NCBI RefSeq assembly: GCF_000003195.3
Contig: NC_012871.2
Location: forward strand, 61,681,802-61,745,801
Direction of reading: 5' to 3'
From: Sorghum bicolor
Lineage: Eukaryota; Streptophyta; Magnoliopsida; Poales; Poaceae
DNA: 64,000 nucleotides
Shown one piece after another: positions 1 to 12,487 of this stretch; the stretch's first letter is position 1; every line of letters starts with the position of its first letter. The translations under genes were made by a program, and so were the position numbers. Below the pieces are notes generated by a model, which was not told the origin of the DNA, did not search any database, and worked only from the letters and a program-made list of their open reading frames with translations.

Positions 1-1619
1 CTGGTTATCATTTTCATAATTTCCCAGGTGGGTAGCAATCTCAAGAATGTGATGCAGTACTAGTGGACTAGTGGGGTAGTACACACCAGAAAGTGCAACA
101 GTTGAATCATAGAACAATTCAAGAAACTCCAATACCTTTTCAGCAATGTACCAGTGTTGTTCATTCAAGAGTGCATATCCCGATTGAGAGTTAATGAAAG
201 CAGAAAAGACAAATCTATATGGCATCAGATGTTTAAGCATAAGATATGTGGAGTTCTATCTAACATCCATGTCCAAACAAAATTTACGTGGCCTCATATC
301 CTTAGCAAGACAGTAGTTCTTGAATGGAGCAACACGATGATTAGATGAATTTAGAAAATTAATTGCAGTTCTAAAAACTTCTATGTAAGGTTTAAGCCTT
401 TTCAAGCAAGATTTGACAATCAAATTAATTATGTGGCAAGCACAGCGCTGATGCACAACATGATATATTTTTTAGCAGGATCCCTAGGATCAACATCATA
501 GCCCAAGTAACCATCTAGCATAGGTGTCAAACTACTCATAGCAGTTGTATTAGCAGAAGCATTATCAAGGCTAACAACAAACACTTTGTCAATTAGGCCC
601 CAATCTCTAAGCACACAAGAGATAACTTCAGCAATGTTAATACCACTGTGAGTCACTTCAATCAATTTAAAACCAATGACAGATTTTTTAAGTTCCCAAT
701 CATTAGTTATATAGTGTGCAACAACAGTTATGTAATCTTCCTTAGAATTTCCAGACCAGATATCAGATGTCAAACAAACAGAGCTCACATCAGGAAATAC
801 TTCATTTTTAAGGTGCATTATTTTCTCATTAAAAATCTTAGACAGGTCTCTAGAAGTGGTATATCTAGACACTCTCTTATATCTAGGATTGTGAGCACGC
901 TGGATATACTCATCCCAAGCATTATTATCAGCAACAGAAATAGGCAGATCTAGTCTAGCTATCAAACGACAAAGCTCAATCCTAGCAACTTCAGGTGAAT
1001 ACTCCCAATTCCTATAAGATCCATCAGGGTTTAAAGCAAGCCTAGTTTGAATCATACTAGCATGATCAGATTTCTTTTGGCATGATGTATGATGGCGTTT
1101 TAAGTGACCAGTTCCATTAGCAGAAGTAGCAGACAAACGAGACTTACAGAGTTTGCAAACAGCAAAACAATGATCCTCACCATCAACAGTATCATGAACT
1201 TCATCGTAATGTTCCCAGACAGGAGATCTACGCTTACTGTTGCTGGTAGATGATGCAAGAGAAGCAGCGTCGCTAAGAGAAGGGGCAGTAGAAGCAGGAG
1301 CACTAGGCGCTGCCACTGCAGGAGTGCCGGGCGCTGCCACTGTAGGAGCACCGGGCGCTGCCACTGCAGGAGCACCACGGCCTTGGCCAGCAGCACCAGC
1401 ACCAGCCGCATTGCCACGGCCATGGCCGCGGCCACGTCCAGCACCAGTCGCAGTAGAAGCACGACCAGCACCAGAGGTAGCCGATGGCACTGCACCGAAC
1501 AAAAGGTCAGCGACATCGGACATGTCGTCCTCGTCTTCTCCGGGCATCCCACAATCCCTGAGCTCATCGGCCAAGGTTGGCAAGTACGAGTAGCCGTCCT
1601 CACCATCGTTGTTCGCCAT
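1..1619 (-). pseudogene. hAT-superfamily transposase with BED zinc finger, broken, runs off the left edge
   Basis: This is a cut-and-paste DNA transposase gene fragment. The ATG is at 1619. An in-frame GTG lies just upstream but is not needed. The N-terminus is acidic, followed by a Gly/Ala/Pro low-complexity stretch. A BED-type zinc finger follows (CKLC, then HLKRHH, roughly residues 150-180), and then the RNase H-like start with DIWSGNSKEDY and SLDNASANTTAM. The frame shifts in an A-run near 470-478, and coding resumes in another frame as HQRCACHIINLIV (456 downward). At 254-258 the invariant Trp of the hAT motif DVRWNSTY is a TAG stop. Coding similarity continues past it (MLKHLMPYR) to position 1, so the hAT C-terminal dimerisation region lies outside the window. 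At least two disabling changes make it non-functional. The family assignment is secure; it resembles RICESLEEPER-type plant hAT proteins. Confidence 0.88.
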
Positions 1620-2049
1620 GTCCTCACCACTCGGCACCGTTCCTCAACGCCTCCGACGGCACCAGCTTCACGCTGACGACCTGCGAATAGAGAAAGTCAA
1701 GGTTAGATGGATGGATCTAGGGTTTACTCGAAGAAGGGTAACAAGAAGACGAGCGGTTGTGCTTACCTGCTCGGAGACGGAGCCCGGCGCCGAAGAAATG
1801 GAAAAGAAGAGCGGCAGATAGACGGGGAAGAGTTGAGGCAGAGCCCGGCGACGAAGAAATGGAGCAGACGAGAGCGGCAGAGACAGAAAACAATGCAAGA
1901 CGAACGAGGAGCCGGAGTGCAGGAAGACGACCGGTGGCCGGTGGGGAGCGGCGGCGTAGGCGGAGATTAGGGTTTGGAGCAGGGTGCAGAGAAGCGGCGC
2001 GAGTGGGGAGGGGGAGCGGCGCGGGTGGGGATGGGGAGCGGCGCCGAAT

Positions 2050-2294
2050 GAGATTAGGGTTAGGGCGTCCCCTCCCCCGGCCGCGACGCTCGGCTTATAT
2101 ACGGCACGGGCCGCTAACGGGCCGGCCGTTGTTTGCGGGCCGTACCGTGCCGCCCGTCGTGCCGAGGCATCGGCCCAGGCACGGCCTGCTACGTGCCGCG
2201 GGCCGGCACGCGCCTGTTTCCAACCGTGCCGGGCCAGGCCGAATTGCCGTGCCACGGGCCATGCCTCGGGCCCACGGGCTGCATGCACATCTTT
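2050..2294. repeat. Subterminal repeats at the 5' end of the hAT element
   Basis: This GC-rich stretch contains many copies of GGCACGG/CCGTGCC and GGGCC in both orientations (for example at 2101, 2145, 2180, 2200 and 2225). Such clusters near the transposon end are the usual binding sites for hAT transposases. It lies upstream of the broken transposase start and probably ends near 2294, where the minus-strand sequence AAAGATGTGCATGC resembles grass hAT termini. The other end is outside the window, so a terminal inverted repeat and 8-bp target duplication cannot be checked. Confidence 0.6.
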
Positions 2295-3481
2295 AATGGT
2301 GAGGCGGACTCTTTCGTTGGCTGCCATGGCAAGCCCGCTGCAGCTGTTCGCGCTTATCAGTCCGGTCTCGCGCCATGGCTGCACGGGAGCTCCGGCCAGG
2401 CCTTTACCGACGTTCGTGTATACTTGCAATTGGGCCCAAGGCCTCTTCAAACGTATATAGTGGCATATTTCTAACGGAGGAAGAATTGTAATGATGTTCA
2501 ACATAAGTGAATAGTAATGATATTTTCTAAACTTTGAAAATTGTAATGGTACTAATCTAAGAAACTCTAATTTTTTTTTTTTGAACTAAACAAGGCCAAA
2601 AAGTGGAAAGTGGCTGCAAGTGCCGACGCATTGACCACTCTAGACAGGCTTGACTTGACTGGTAGGCCATGCGCGGTTCAATGGGCTCAAGCCAGGTAGC
2701 CATGAGCCGCGGCACGCTCGCACAATGGCTAGCCTGTTTGCTTGTCTTCTAAGTCGTACTTTTCTGTCAACCTATAATATTTTTCTCTATTAATAAATCA
2801 TTGAACAATATTTTCAGTCATAGCTTTTCAAACTAGCCAACCGGCTCGCCAGTGCCCAAGGGCCAGTGGCACGAGGGATACCGCAACATGTTTTTTTTCT
2901 TTCTTCTCTTGATTTGTCTCTTTTTAGTTGTTCAAAATTCGATGAAGGTTAAATTATAGATTGCTCAAAAATATATAAAAAAGAATATTTTTCACGTTTG
3001 TAAGAGTATATTTTGTTATGGAGGAAGGCAAGAAGCAATGATTGAGAGCCTTTGATAGCGCGGCACGTACGACCTCATATGTAACCAAAAGAGGTTGTAG
3101 GAACCTTCGTGTCTCCTGCGCGCAACAAACGGGATGCCGACGGCAAGAGATATCCCGAGTTCCATGACATGTTCGATGAACCGTACCAGTTCAAAAAAAA
3201 AAAATACGGCATCTGTCGGCAGGTTGCCCACGATGATAAAAACAAAAACAAAAGAAAAGAAAATGGCATTGTCCAAGCACCATGATCAGTGAACCTGACT
3301 GTAGGAATGGGGTGACCGTCTTGCCCAGTTGCCCACTCCAGGAAACAGGATCGCCATCGTCTGTTCGGAATCGCCCTGACGCTCTTAACCCGTCACGCCG
3401 TAACGGGGCGGCGACGTGGTCAGCGGCTCAGCGGGCAGGGGTTCAGGGTTCACGACCTCATGTCACGTCGAGTTTCCATGT
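2295..3481. other. Intergenic; no gene seen
   Basis: I see no supported gene. A lone right terminus of the GGCCTTGTTTAGTT MITE family (GAACTAAACAAGGCC) sits at 2583-2597 after a T-run, without a matching left end. Sequence around 2800-2835 recurs near 12450-12485 (ACAATATTTTCAGTCAT), marking another shared transposon remnant. Confidence 0.5.
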
Positions 3482-4008
3482 GCGAGGCATTTTTTACCCG
3501 CAAACCGTAAACCGAACCGAATCGACTGAAATTGCGGTTTATTCGATTTTCGGGTGTGGGTTCGGTTATGTTTTTTTTGTGGTATTCGGTGTTCGGCCTC
3601 GGTTTTGGTTTTATACTGAAACCGAACCAAATAACCGAATAAACCGAAACTCCCTCCGTCACTCCTTCATCCCGGGTTAATAATGAAGAACTTTTGAAAC
3701 TATATTTGCTGCCTTGTTGATTTGTGTATTGTGAGAATGTGAGATACTGAGATGCATTACTTTTAAATTTTCATGTTAAGATGTTGTTTTAATACGTTGT
3801 TGCTTGCAATCTGCTGCTGTTTAAATATGCTGATGCCATTATGTTCGGTTATTACGGTTAAAAGTCGAAAACCGAATTTATAAATTGAACCGAAATACTG
3901 CGGTTTTTATTTTTCTGGACAACCAATTAGTGCTTTTTTTGCTGGAAACCGAAATATTTTTAACCAAACCGAATCAAACCGAATTTGCGGTTATAACCGA
4001 AGGCCAAG
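3482..4008. mobile_element. Non-autonomous hAT-like element with AACCGAA subterminal repeats
   Basis: About 0.5 kb is bounded on both sides by clusters of AACCGAA/TTCGGTT in both orientations (3500-3650 and 3845-4000), with an AT-rich core. The two ends are roughly inverted (ACCCGCAAACCG at left, CGGTTATAACCG at right). No coding capacity is visible. This organisation is typical of short non-autonomous hAT elements in grasses. The exact ends are uncertain, and only an imperfect 8-bp duplication (GCGAGNNA) is visible. Confidence 0.55.
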
Positions 4009-5317
4009 GCGAGCTAGCGAGCAGCGGGTCGCTCAGAAAGTCCTGGGGCACACGGTGGCGCAGGCGCGGGGCCAGGGGCAGCCGGGCAGGGGGACCGCGC
4101 GCGCGTCGGCCTCTGCCCTCTGCCCTCTGCCTGCCACCGACTCCACCGCTCGGCCGTCGTCGTCTTGCGGCCTTGTCATCTGAAATATGACGACCATCGC
4201 TTGTCGAGGCTGGTGCAGGGTGGCAACTACCTTCCCAACCGTTTGAGATAAGAGCCCATGCGTCATCTTAATTAATCGAACTTTGTTTCACCAAAACTGC
4301 TATACTAACTCCATGCTTCAGCCCGATGCAGGCCCGGTAAAATAGATTCAGCCCGATGCAGGCCCGATAACACAGCCATACTGACTCAGCCATCCGCAGC
4401 TCCCCATTACCCAAACTTTGGTCAATTTTTTCCCCTACTGATTAAAAAAAAAATACGAGTTCCGAACTCCCGATTTCCCAGATCCCCTATGCGCCGCTCA
4501 GCATCGCGAGCCGATAGGCGAACGACCGCCGACTGCCTGCTCCCTCCTTCCCTCCGGCCGTGGCGCTCCATCCACGCGGCCGCGCGCGCCGCCTCCTCGG
4601 CCTCCCCACGCCGCGCTGCTCCGAGCTCCGTCCGACCGTCCCGCACGGCGCACGCGGTGACGCGGCCACGCCTCCGCTTCCTCTACGCCGCGCCGCCCTC
4701 CTCGACTTGGATCTTTCCTCCGCGCTGCTCCGTCTCCCGCGCTTCCAACCTCGCTCCTCGCGACTCCTCGGCTTCCCTCATGCCATGCTGCCTCTCCATC
4801 CCCGCGCCGTCGGTGCAGAGTGCTTCCATCCCCGTCGCTGTCGGCGCCGCCTCCTCGGCTTCCTCCTCTCTCCTGTTTTCGGGCTGCGGGCTGGCCCGAC
4901 CCACGCCACGGACCGTGCTTTTCGGGCCAGCCCGGCCCGTCACTGTAGCCCGTTTGGACATCACGTACGTACCATGGCCACTGCAGAGCACCAGCACCGG
5001 CACGGACGTGGCGCCGCTCGAGGTCCAGACAAACCACCAAAATTAATCCGGAAGCTGTCAGTCGAGCGCATGGTCACGCGACATTCTTGAAGCTCAGTTC
5101 ACCTCACCTCACCGCACCCCGTGTCAGTCTCCCTCCTCGAGATGCCGTTCCCGTTCCTGCCTCCACGTCGCAGTCCGCCCCAGCGACCTCTATTAAACGG
5201 CAACACCTCATGCTGCCCCCGTTGCCACACCCGCCGCTCATCATGCGCTGGCGAAGGCGATTGAGCGAGTTGAGCTCCTAAAAGATATTTTTTTTTCAGT
5301 ATTTCCGGGAGAATATA
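4009..5317. other. Intergenic / remorin upstream region
   Basis: This is GC-rich upstream DNA. A 30-bp tandem duplication occupies 4317-4346 and 4347-4376 (core CAGCCCGATGCAGGCCCG). Long open frames between 4489 and 5090 exist on both strands, as expected from GC-rich DNA without stops, and no domain is recognisable. A TATA-like CTATTAAAC lies at about 5188. A pyrimidine tract ending TTTTTTTTCAG at about 5290-5299 could be the acceptor of a 5'-leader intron just before the remorin start. Confidence 0.4.
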
Positions 5318-8300
5318 ATGCGGGGTGGCGGCGGTGCTTCCGGGCTTGCGTTTCGGGGCGTGGTGGAGGAGGAGGAAGAAGAGGCAGTGGTTTCGGCGCC
5401 GGAGAGGCCAATGCAGCGGCGGCGGCAGCGGCGGAGGTGGGGAGAGGAGGTGGACGACGGCTACTCGCCGAGCTCCACGGGCGGCGGCGGGAGCAGCTGC
5501 TGCGATTCCTTCGGCTGCGACTCGGTTGGTCCTGGACTCCTGGTCCTTCTTTGCTAAGCTTCTGCCCTTTCTTTCTGATGCTTTCATTTTGATGGCCGGA
5601 CCCATGGACGAATCTACTTTTTTGCTAGCTGGTATCAAAATGATGCATGCATTGAGCGCCATGGGGGGAATGGGAACATTTTTGAGCTGGCATTCACCTT
5701 TTGGAGTGAAAAGATTGAACCTTCAGCACATGGACGTGATCGCAGATGGAAAAGATTTAGTTCTTCCCTAGCTTAGCTGGTGGCAATTACTAGCATCATG
5801 GCGCCATGCCGATCTAGGTTGCCTATGCTATGGCCTGTCTCAGCCTCTCAGGTGACCGCAACCCTTCCACAGAGAACGAATGGTACAGAACGAATTTGTT
5901 ATCAGCGAAATAGACAAAGTAGGAGGGCCCGGAAAATTTTGACTTGATCTATAGGCATCATCATCACCATCTTAGATCCTTATAGCAACAAAAAGGAGGG
6001 TGGTTTTTTTTTCTGATGACAAGAAAAACGAGCGCCATTGGATTCTCTTAACCTTTTGTTCCCCTTTTTTTCTGAGATCTACTTTTAATCACTGAGGCTA
6101 CGCTATGATGATGGTTGCCTGCAGCCTTTGGCCGGGTTCGTGCGCCCAGATGGTGACCCAGATACAGATCTGGAGACAGATGGGTTGGCCACTTCCTCCT
6201 CCAGTGGTAAGCACAACGCTGTGACCAGCTCACAGTTTGGAGTCTTACTAGTGTCTCAATCGGTCTGAGAGCAACCTGACCGCCCTTTAAAACGAGCTAG
6301 TGTTGTGTTAAGCTTCTGCAGCCTTTACCGAGCGGCAGGACGACGAAGCAGAGGAGGTGCTGTGCGGGGTGAAGGAAGAGGAGTGGGCTCAGGTACAAGA
6401 ACCGGCCAAGAATCCGGCGGCAGGCCGTGCCACCGCAGGTACTGTATTAATTTTGAGTCTTGCAATCGGTTGAATTGTGCGGGGTTCCCAATTTTGTATG
6501 CTTGTATGTATGTTGTTCGACAGAATGCCATAACCAGCGGTACCGGACGGAGGCTGCTGTTCTTTTGCATGGTAGGAAGGGGTCGAAGCAGCGGCCAGCC
6601 TCACTTGACCTTGGTAGCCCTGGATTTCATGGAGCCACGTTTTCTCCAAGTTTCGTGATTGGTGGTGTGGGGTTGATGAACAAAGGACTTGGAGCATCAC
6701 TCATCAGGTCAGACGTGTTTCATAGTCCTGGGACGCCGAACTATCCACGACACCGTGCATCAGTGTTGGGGTGCCAGAAAGGGTGGAGCTCTGAGAGAGT
6801 TCCACATCCTTCTAAAGGAAGTAGGAGATATCCAGGCAGCAGTATGGCATTTCCCTACAGCAATGGGAGGACATTGCCCTCGAAATGGGAGGATGCAGAG
6901 AGGTGGATCTTCAGTCCCAATTCCAGTGACGCGCTTGGAAGAACTACGGTTGCTCATGCTCGGCGACCAAAGTCTAAAAGTGGTCCCCTGGGGCCTCCAG
7001 GAAGACTTGGTGGACAGTATTCATCTGTTTCTTCAGTGTCATTGCTTGATAGTGGGAGAGCTGGACCTATTACAGCAAATTCACCTTTCATGGCAGGAGT
7101 ACTAATGCCCGAACATGTTTGTGGAGGAAAAAATACAAATGGAACCTATTCAGGTAGACCAATTGGTGACGAAATCAGCATTGGAAGAGGAGTCAAAATT
7201 TGTCCACTGAATGGTGGATCTCATCCCATTCGAACTTCCAGAGTTCGCCAGCGATTAGATTATGCACTCGAATCATCTGCTTCATTGCCTAGCACGCGAG
7301 AATCTATCCAAGGTATTTAGAAATTGTTTCCTGTGCACAAAGTACCTATCCATCATTAGTTTTAGTTTTAGCCTATTGTTTAGTGTTGACATTTGGTTTC
7401 GTAGTAACTAACAAAGCACAGAACACTTTGTTTGAGTTATCATCTATGTTTGTTGAAGCATAGAAGGCATTGTAAAATCCCGCATGGATTGCATTATAAA
7501 ACCAGTTTTTTTTTCAGTAATAAGTTGAAAGTTATTTACCTTAAGTTGTGCTGCAGATCTTCATAGAAAGTTATCATATTGTAGACTGCAAAGTCAGTAA
7601 ATCTTGATCCGCTGCCTCTTTGTTGTTGTCTTGTTCAGACGAGCAGGTTGAAATTACTGAAGATTCAGCTTCTACTATTGCTTCTATAATTTCTAGGAAA
7701 GATGCTGCAACCCAGACCAGCCCAGAGCTAAGTAGGTCCTCTTCGCCCAACACTAGACCAACATTTAATCGTTCCCTGTCGACAGAACAAGTGAAAGAGA
7801 GCGGGAGCTGTTTCTCAGATCTTGATATCAGGGATGTTCAGATGGATGACCGAGTGACTTTGACTAGGTGGTCAAAGAAAAATGTAACACGGTCGTCTAA
7901 CAAGAATTCAACAAACATAATAGAATGGAAGGAAAAGACAGTGGAGTCAAATTCTTCATCCTGGGGCTTTGCGGAAGCGAAGTGCATATCTAAGTAAGAT
8001 ATCAGATCACTACATATTCAATTATTTTGCTGCTTGAAGCCTAATTTCCTAATATTTGCTGTCTTATGCGTCATGAAACCTCCTGTCATGCTTATTTGTT
8101 TTAAATGTGTCAAAGACTTAACCATTTCTCAAGATTTTTTAAAAAATATTTCAATATATATTTACCCCAACAAATTGTGAAAGCTGACAAGTCTCTACAA
8201 TTATAAGGATTGATAGAGAGGACACAAAAATTACTGCATGGGAGAATATTCAAAAAGCAAAAGCTGAGGCAGCAATTCAGAAGTTAGTGGTATGTTCTTT

Positions 8301-8645
8301 GCTCTAATTCGAACTATATTGCACTATTTTTAACTGAATTGATGCTAGGATTGTTTGCAGGACATTTTGTTTATATCTAATGCATCTAGTTGATCCTGAA
8401 TTGTACCCACACTTCTATGATATCAGATTAAGCTCGAGAAGAAAAGATCATCTTCCCTGGATAAGATTTTGAACACCCTCAAGTCTGCTCAAAGAAAAGC
8501 CCAGGTGATGCGTGAGCGTGAGCGTGATGCAGTAACAGCAAACCAAGATGGAAAAGGCTCTAGGAAGGCAAAAAAGAGAGTGCAGCTTAGCAAGAATGGT
8601 CAAATCAGTTCACTGAGTGGCTGCTTCACTTGCCATGCTTTCTGA
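5318..8645 (+). CDS. Remorin family protein (long N-terminal type), seven exons
   Basis: Remorins are plant-specific proteins that attach to the inner face of the plasma membrane and organise nanodomains. Exons: 5318-5524, 6125-6206, 6322-6438, 6524-7312, 7639-7993, 8208-8289, 8427-8645. All junctions are GT-AG with matching phases, and together they give 616 residues. The N-terminal ~500 residues are Ser/basic-rich and probably disordered. They include SKWEDAERW (255-263), which I recall from the long Arabidopsis remorins such as At1g45207. The remorin C-terminal coiled coil covers about 524-580 (KITAWENIQKAKAEA, then KLEKKRSSSLDKIL). The tail SGCFTCHAF has Cys610 and Cys613, which suit S-acylation or a RemCA anchor. 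The weakest junction is the first donor (GTTGGT), chosen because it keeps phase and yields CDSPLAGFVRPD. A MITE lies 44 bp after the stop. The family call is firm; isoform and function are unknown. Confidence 0.88.
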
Positions 8646-8689
8646 TACATGTAATTCCAAAATTGAGTAAGTTGCCATCAGACTGTTAG

Positions 8690-8926
8690 GGCCTGTTTAG
8701 TTCGCACCCTGAAAAGTTTTTTTTTTGGGGGGGTACTGTAGCACATGTGTAACTATATTAATTAGTGTCTAATCATGGACCAACTAGACTCAAAAGGTTT
8801 GTCTCGCAAAATACATGTAAACTGTGCAATTGGTTATTTTTTTATCTATATTTAATGCTCCATGCATGTGTCCAAACATTCGATGAGATGGGGTGAAAAG
8901 TTTTTGAGTGGGAACTAAACAAGGCC
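8690..8926 (+). mobile_element. GGCCTTGTTTAGTT MITE, copy A
   Basis: The left end is GGCCTGTTTAGTTCG and the right end GGGAACTAAACAAGGCC. The internal family core (CTGTAGCAC near the left, TCTATATTTAATGCTCC, CGATGAGATGG) is present. It sits just after the remorin stop codon, in the 3' UTR or a 3'-UTR intron. The flanks are TAG and TAA, an imperfect 3-bp duplication. Confidence 0.85.
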
Positions 8927-11171
8927 TAATGTGCATTGAATGTATTTTTGTATTGAATTTTCAAGTAATTTGATGTTCTGTTCCTTGAAGCATCATCTAT
9001 ACCACACTCTTTCTATTACATCAGGCAATACAGTGCCATGCTGACAACAACGAAATTGCCAACCAACCTTTTGCCTATAATATGCTGACCACTTTAGTAG
9101 ACTCATATTTGCATAGTGTTCAAAATTGTTGTAGCCGATGTGAACTCATCATGGTTATTTTCACATCTTACAGATTGTGCTAAAAGTTCTCTATTGATGT
9201 ATACATAATTTTTATAATTATTCCCACATAAACCACCCAATTTTTTCACATTTGTGATTACATTGATGAGCTCCGTCAGATTTATATATTCTTTTAAGGA
9301 TATACACTGTTCATTATATTTGCAATGCAGGTCTTGAGGTTGTAAAATTGCATTCAATAATATACTTTTTATCTGTTTCTCCATAAATATAAAGACAGAT
9401 TTTAAGCCTGTTAGTGTTACTTGTGGTCAAAATGCCATGTATTTCAACACCAATTTCGTTTTGTAGAATTGCCGACTTGTTTATGCTTTAATATCAAGAC
9501 ATTTTATGTGCAGGAATAAGGATATGAGAAATTCCTTTGTATCCCCTACATCACCTTCATGTTCTCCACATCAAAATCTGGATGAAGGTCAGAGATCCAT
9601 CACATGTCAGTACATAATATCGATAATCATTCAGCTGGAAATCACAGACTCAGATCTTTTGAAGATGCTTAGCTACAGGCTTCAGCTGCTATGATAGGAA
9701 AAGGAACAATGCAATATCTACAGTGCTTCTCTTTGTTAGTTTCGATTCTGCCAAGGGGACAAAGAAAATGGAGCACGAAGGAAAGGAGGAACGGTTCTGC
9801 CTACACCCCATGTGCCCAGTTGATGCCTCCTTTATCATTGTTCCATTGCCTGGCCTGCCTTGTAGCTAGGCACTGTGAGCCTGTGAGGCTCTGATGGCGA
9901 TCTTGTTGCCAAAGCTGTATCGACCATACTATGTGCAATTCCGTTCCGAGAGACAGCAAAATCTTCAGGTACGAAGAGAAAGCATGGCCTGCTTGTGCAG
10001 TTGTGCGTGTGACTATGTGAGTACCATGCTGGCTACTGGAAGGGAACTACGCCCCTTTGTTCTTTTGTTTGGTACAGTGCTTTACGATAATGCCATGGTG
10101 CCATGCGGTGACTACTTTGCGTTCGCTTTTCCGCAGCGTCGGTTTGTGCCTCTTCTAGGAAACTGAGATGTTAGTTTGACCTGGAAAACTTCGGAATATC
10201 ACATATATACAGATGGCCATATGGGGATGATGAAAATATGATCATCACTATGCCAGGCATTACATCCTTTTAAAAAATGATTTGTTGTGGGGTGTCATTT
10301 TACGGCAGTTATTCACATCTAGAATGTTAGGCCTTTTTAACATATTCTTCACTTGCTTGGCTTGCATATTTTACATTATCTTCGAGTGGACCATTTGGTC
10401 GGATAGGATAAGATGCTTTTGAGTCACTACGCTAGTTTGTTGTGCACTTAAGCATTTTTTTTTCGCTTGTGCTACGTGCATGTAGGTGTTGACGGCTGGC
10501 GTTTCCGTATTTGACGTGTGCATATATTGATCTGTATTTTTGTTCTCTTCAATTCCTGTTGCCTGGATCTGGTATTCTTTTGACATTCCATGCTATTATC
10601 TGATCTCTCTATCTAAATTGGACGCCGGACAGAAGATCAACATTGACCGACTTTGGAGTTTGGATAGAACTTATGGGTCCTTTTCGACGTGAAGTTTCAA
10701 ACACGGTTTGGAAAAAAAGGGCATTAATCTTAATCTATGTGCTCTTACATGGGCTACCAAATTTAAGATCATTTACTTATGGTTAATCTTTTTTGAACAG
10801 GTTTCATGGATAAATTCGGGCCACCACTAATCAAAAGTTCTTATTTTTCCTTCTCTCATTTGCTTATAACACAATATCTACATAGATATCACATGTTCTG
10901 TCCAGTAGGAACATTTAGCTTGTATGTGTTTTTCTGGCTGAGACTACCAATTATTGTAAGTGTTTTTCTACACTAATTTATATATAGTTTTCTTCACCTC
11001 ACAGCGCACCTTCGTATGTCTGAAATATGTTTAAAAGAAACATTTAGCTTGAGATATGTAAAATCTTGCTAGAATTTATCGGATTCTCAATCCTAATCTT
11101 ACTTTGAGTTATTCATGTATAATATTATTAATAATGTATATGGGGTCCCCGTGTATACTTTAAGTTTTTCC
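8927..11171. other. Remorin 3' region, then intergenic
   Basis: A possible 3'-UTR exon of the remorin gene starts near 9514 after TTTTATGTGCAG. The sequence from 9514 to about 10170 is richer in G+C and coherent, as a transcribed leader or trailer would be. A donor-like GAGTAAG at about 8665 could pair with it, which would place MITE A in an intron. From 10200 on I see no gene. Confidence 0.35.

Positions 11172-11203
<32 letters not shown>
11172..11203. repeat. (ATA)n microsatellite
   Basis: About ten uninterrupted copies of an AAT/ATA trinucleotide. It is a simple repeat with no other feature attached. Confidence 0.9.
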
Positions 11204-11585
11204 GCAAAGTTGGGTAAGTTCGATACTAAATTAATGATAGTCTTATTTTCAATAATGATGTGATTTAGAAAAAAAATAGAGGGGTATTTAGGTTACTTTT
11301 CATAGTAACATATATGGGTGTTATATTAGATTATTTTTATAATGGCAATGTTAATTTAGAAACAAATTAGATACAATGGTATTGCTACTAACAATGACCA
11401 AACCTACATAAACGACTTGTTCGTTTGGCTGATAAGACATGGTAGAAAGTATTGTTGGTTGTTTTATTGTGAGAGAAAAACAATGCTAAAAAGTTGCTTC
11501 TTTTTTAGGATTAGCTCGTCATGTGAGGATCAATGTGGGTGCTCTAAAAGTACCCTCTAATCAGTAAGAACTATTCCATCAAATC

Positions 11586-11930
11586 ATGCTCATGCTCTTG
11601 AACGAGCTACTAATAATAGAAGACATAATAAAATCAATCAAAAAATTTGAGACCCATAGTTTATCAGAATTGCTTAATTATTTTGGTTCTCTCACATTTG
11701 TTCTACACAATAAAGTAGCCTCGTCTCTGGAATATCTGCACCATTGTCATCAATCTAGAAGAGATATTATTATTCTTAAATCGAATTTTGAAAAGACCTT
11801 TGATAAAGTTGAACATGATTTGATTAAGATAATGGAGCATAAAGGTTTTCCTGATAGATGGATTGCTTGGATGAGGCTGATTTTCAACTCTGGTATCAGC
11901 TGTCATGTTTAATGGTGTATCAGGGAAGAT
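11586..11930 (+). pseudogene. LINE (non-LTR) reverse transcriptase fragment
   Basis: An open frame from 11586 to 11912 encodes a piece of a plant L1-type reverse transcriptase. The recognisable part is ILKSNFEKTFDKVEHD followed by IMEHKGFPDRWIAW and IFNSG. This matches the family's LDFEKAFDxVxH motif (palm A region) and the stretch before the NGVPG motif, which appears just after as NGVSGK across the stop. The normally conserved Asp and Ala of DFEKAFD are changed (SNFEKTFD), so the catalytic residue is lost. Neither the FADD active site nor an endonuclease domain is visible nearby. It is a dead fragment of a few hundred bases. Confidence 0.75.
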
Positions 11931-12487
11931 TGCTTGGATGAGACTGATTTGAGAGAGAACAATGTAGCAAGTACGGTAGCTACACAGTACTTTGAGAGAG
12001 AAGAATAAGCGTCTGCAGCAGGCGCAACCAACTATTCTTGCAGTATGGGTAGAATTTCTAGAGGTTATTGCATGACACAGATCGAGGCGCCCAATAACCT
12101 TGTGTGATAATATTATGAAGTCTCTTGTTCATACTATGGAGATTGATTGCCAGCATCACTCGCCCATTAGTTTGGGTCAAGGCACTCCCCATTCATTAGC
12201 TATACCTATGCTTATCCATTTTACTTTCTTTGAGAGACAAACTAGTCCTCATTGTGTTAAAGCGCACAGCGGTTCAGGAGAAAGTTTGCAGCATCTCCTG
12301 TGAATGCGATTAGAGTTCCATATGATACCTCTTTTTGTGAGTGGTATCCGCTAGGTCGCATGGTTATCCTAAGAGATGAATCTAGAACACTGTCTGTTCA
12401 TTTGTCTTATATTTTTCTGTCAGATAGTAGTGTTTTCTTTCACAATAAATCAGCGAACAATATTTTCAGTCATGACTTTTCAAACAA
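11931..12487. other. Transposon-derived intergenic DNA
   Basis: A short phrase of the LINE fragment (GATTGCTTGGATGAG) is repeated at 11929. The stretch just before MITE B shares sequence with 2765-2835. I recognise no coding sequence. Confidence 0.35.

Noticed and set aside
1668..2504. 278-codon open frame on the minus strand
   Set aside because: It runs through the GC-rich hAT subterminal repeats, with no domain and no plausible start context. Composition explains it.
4489..5090. Overlapping 170-185-codon frames on both strands
   Set aside because: GC-rich DNA with few stops in any frame. No family resemblance and no splice link to the remorin exons.
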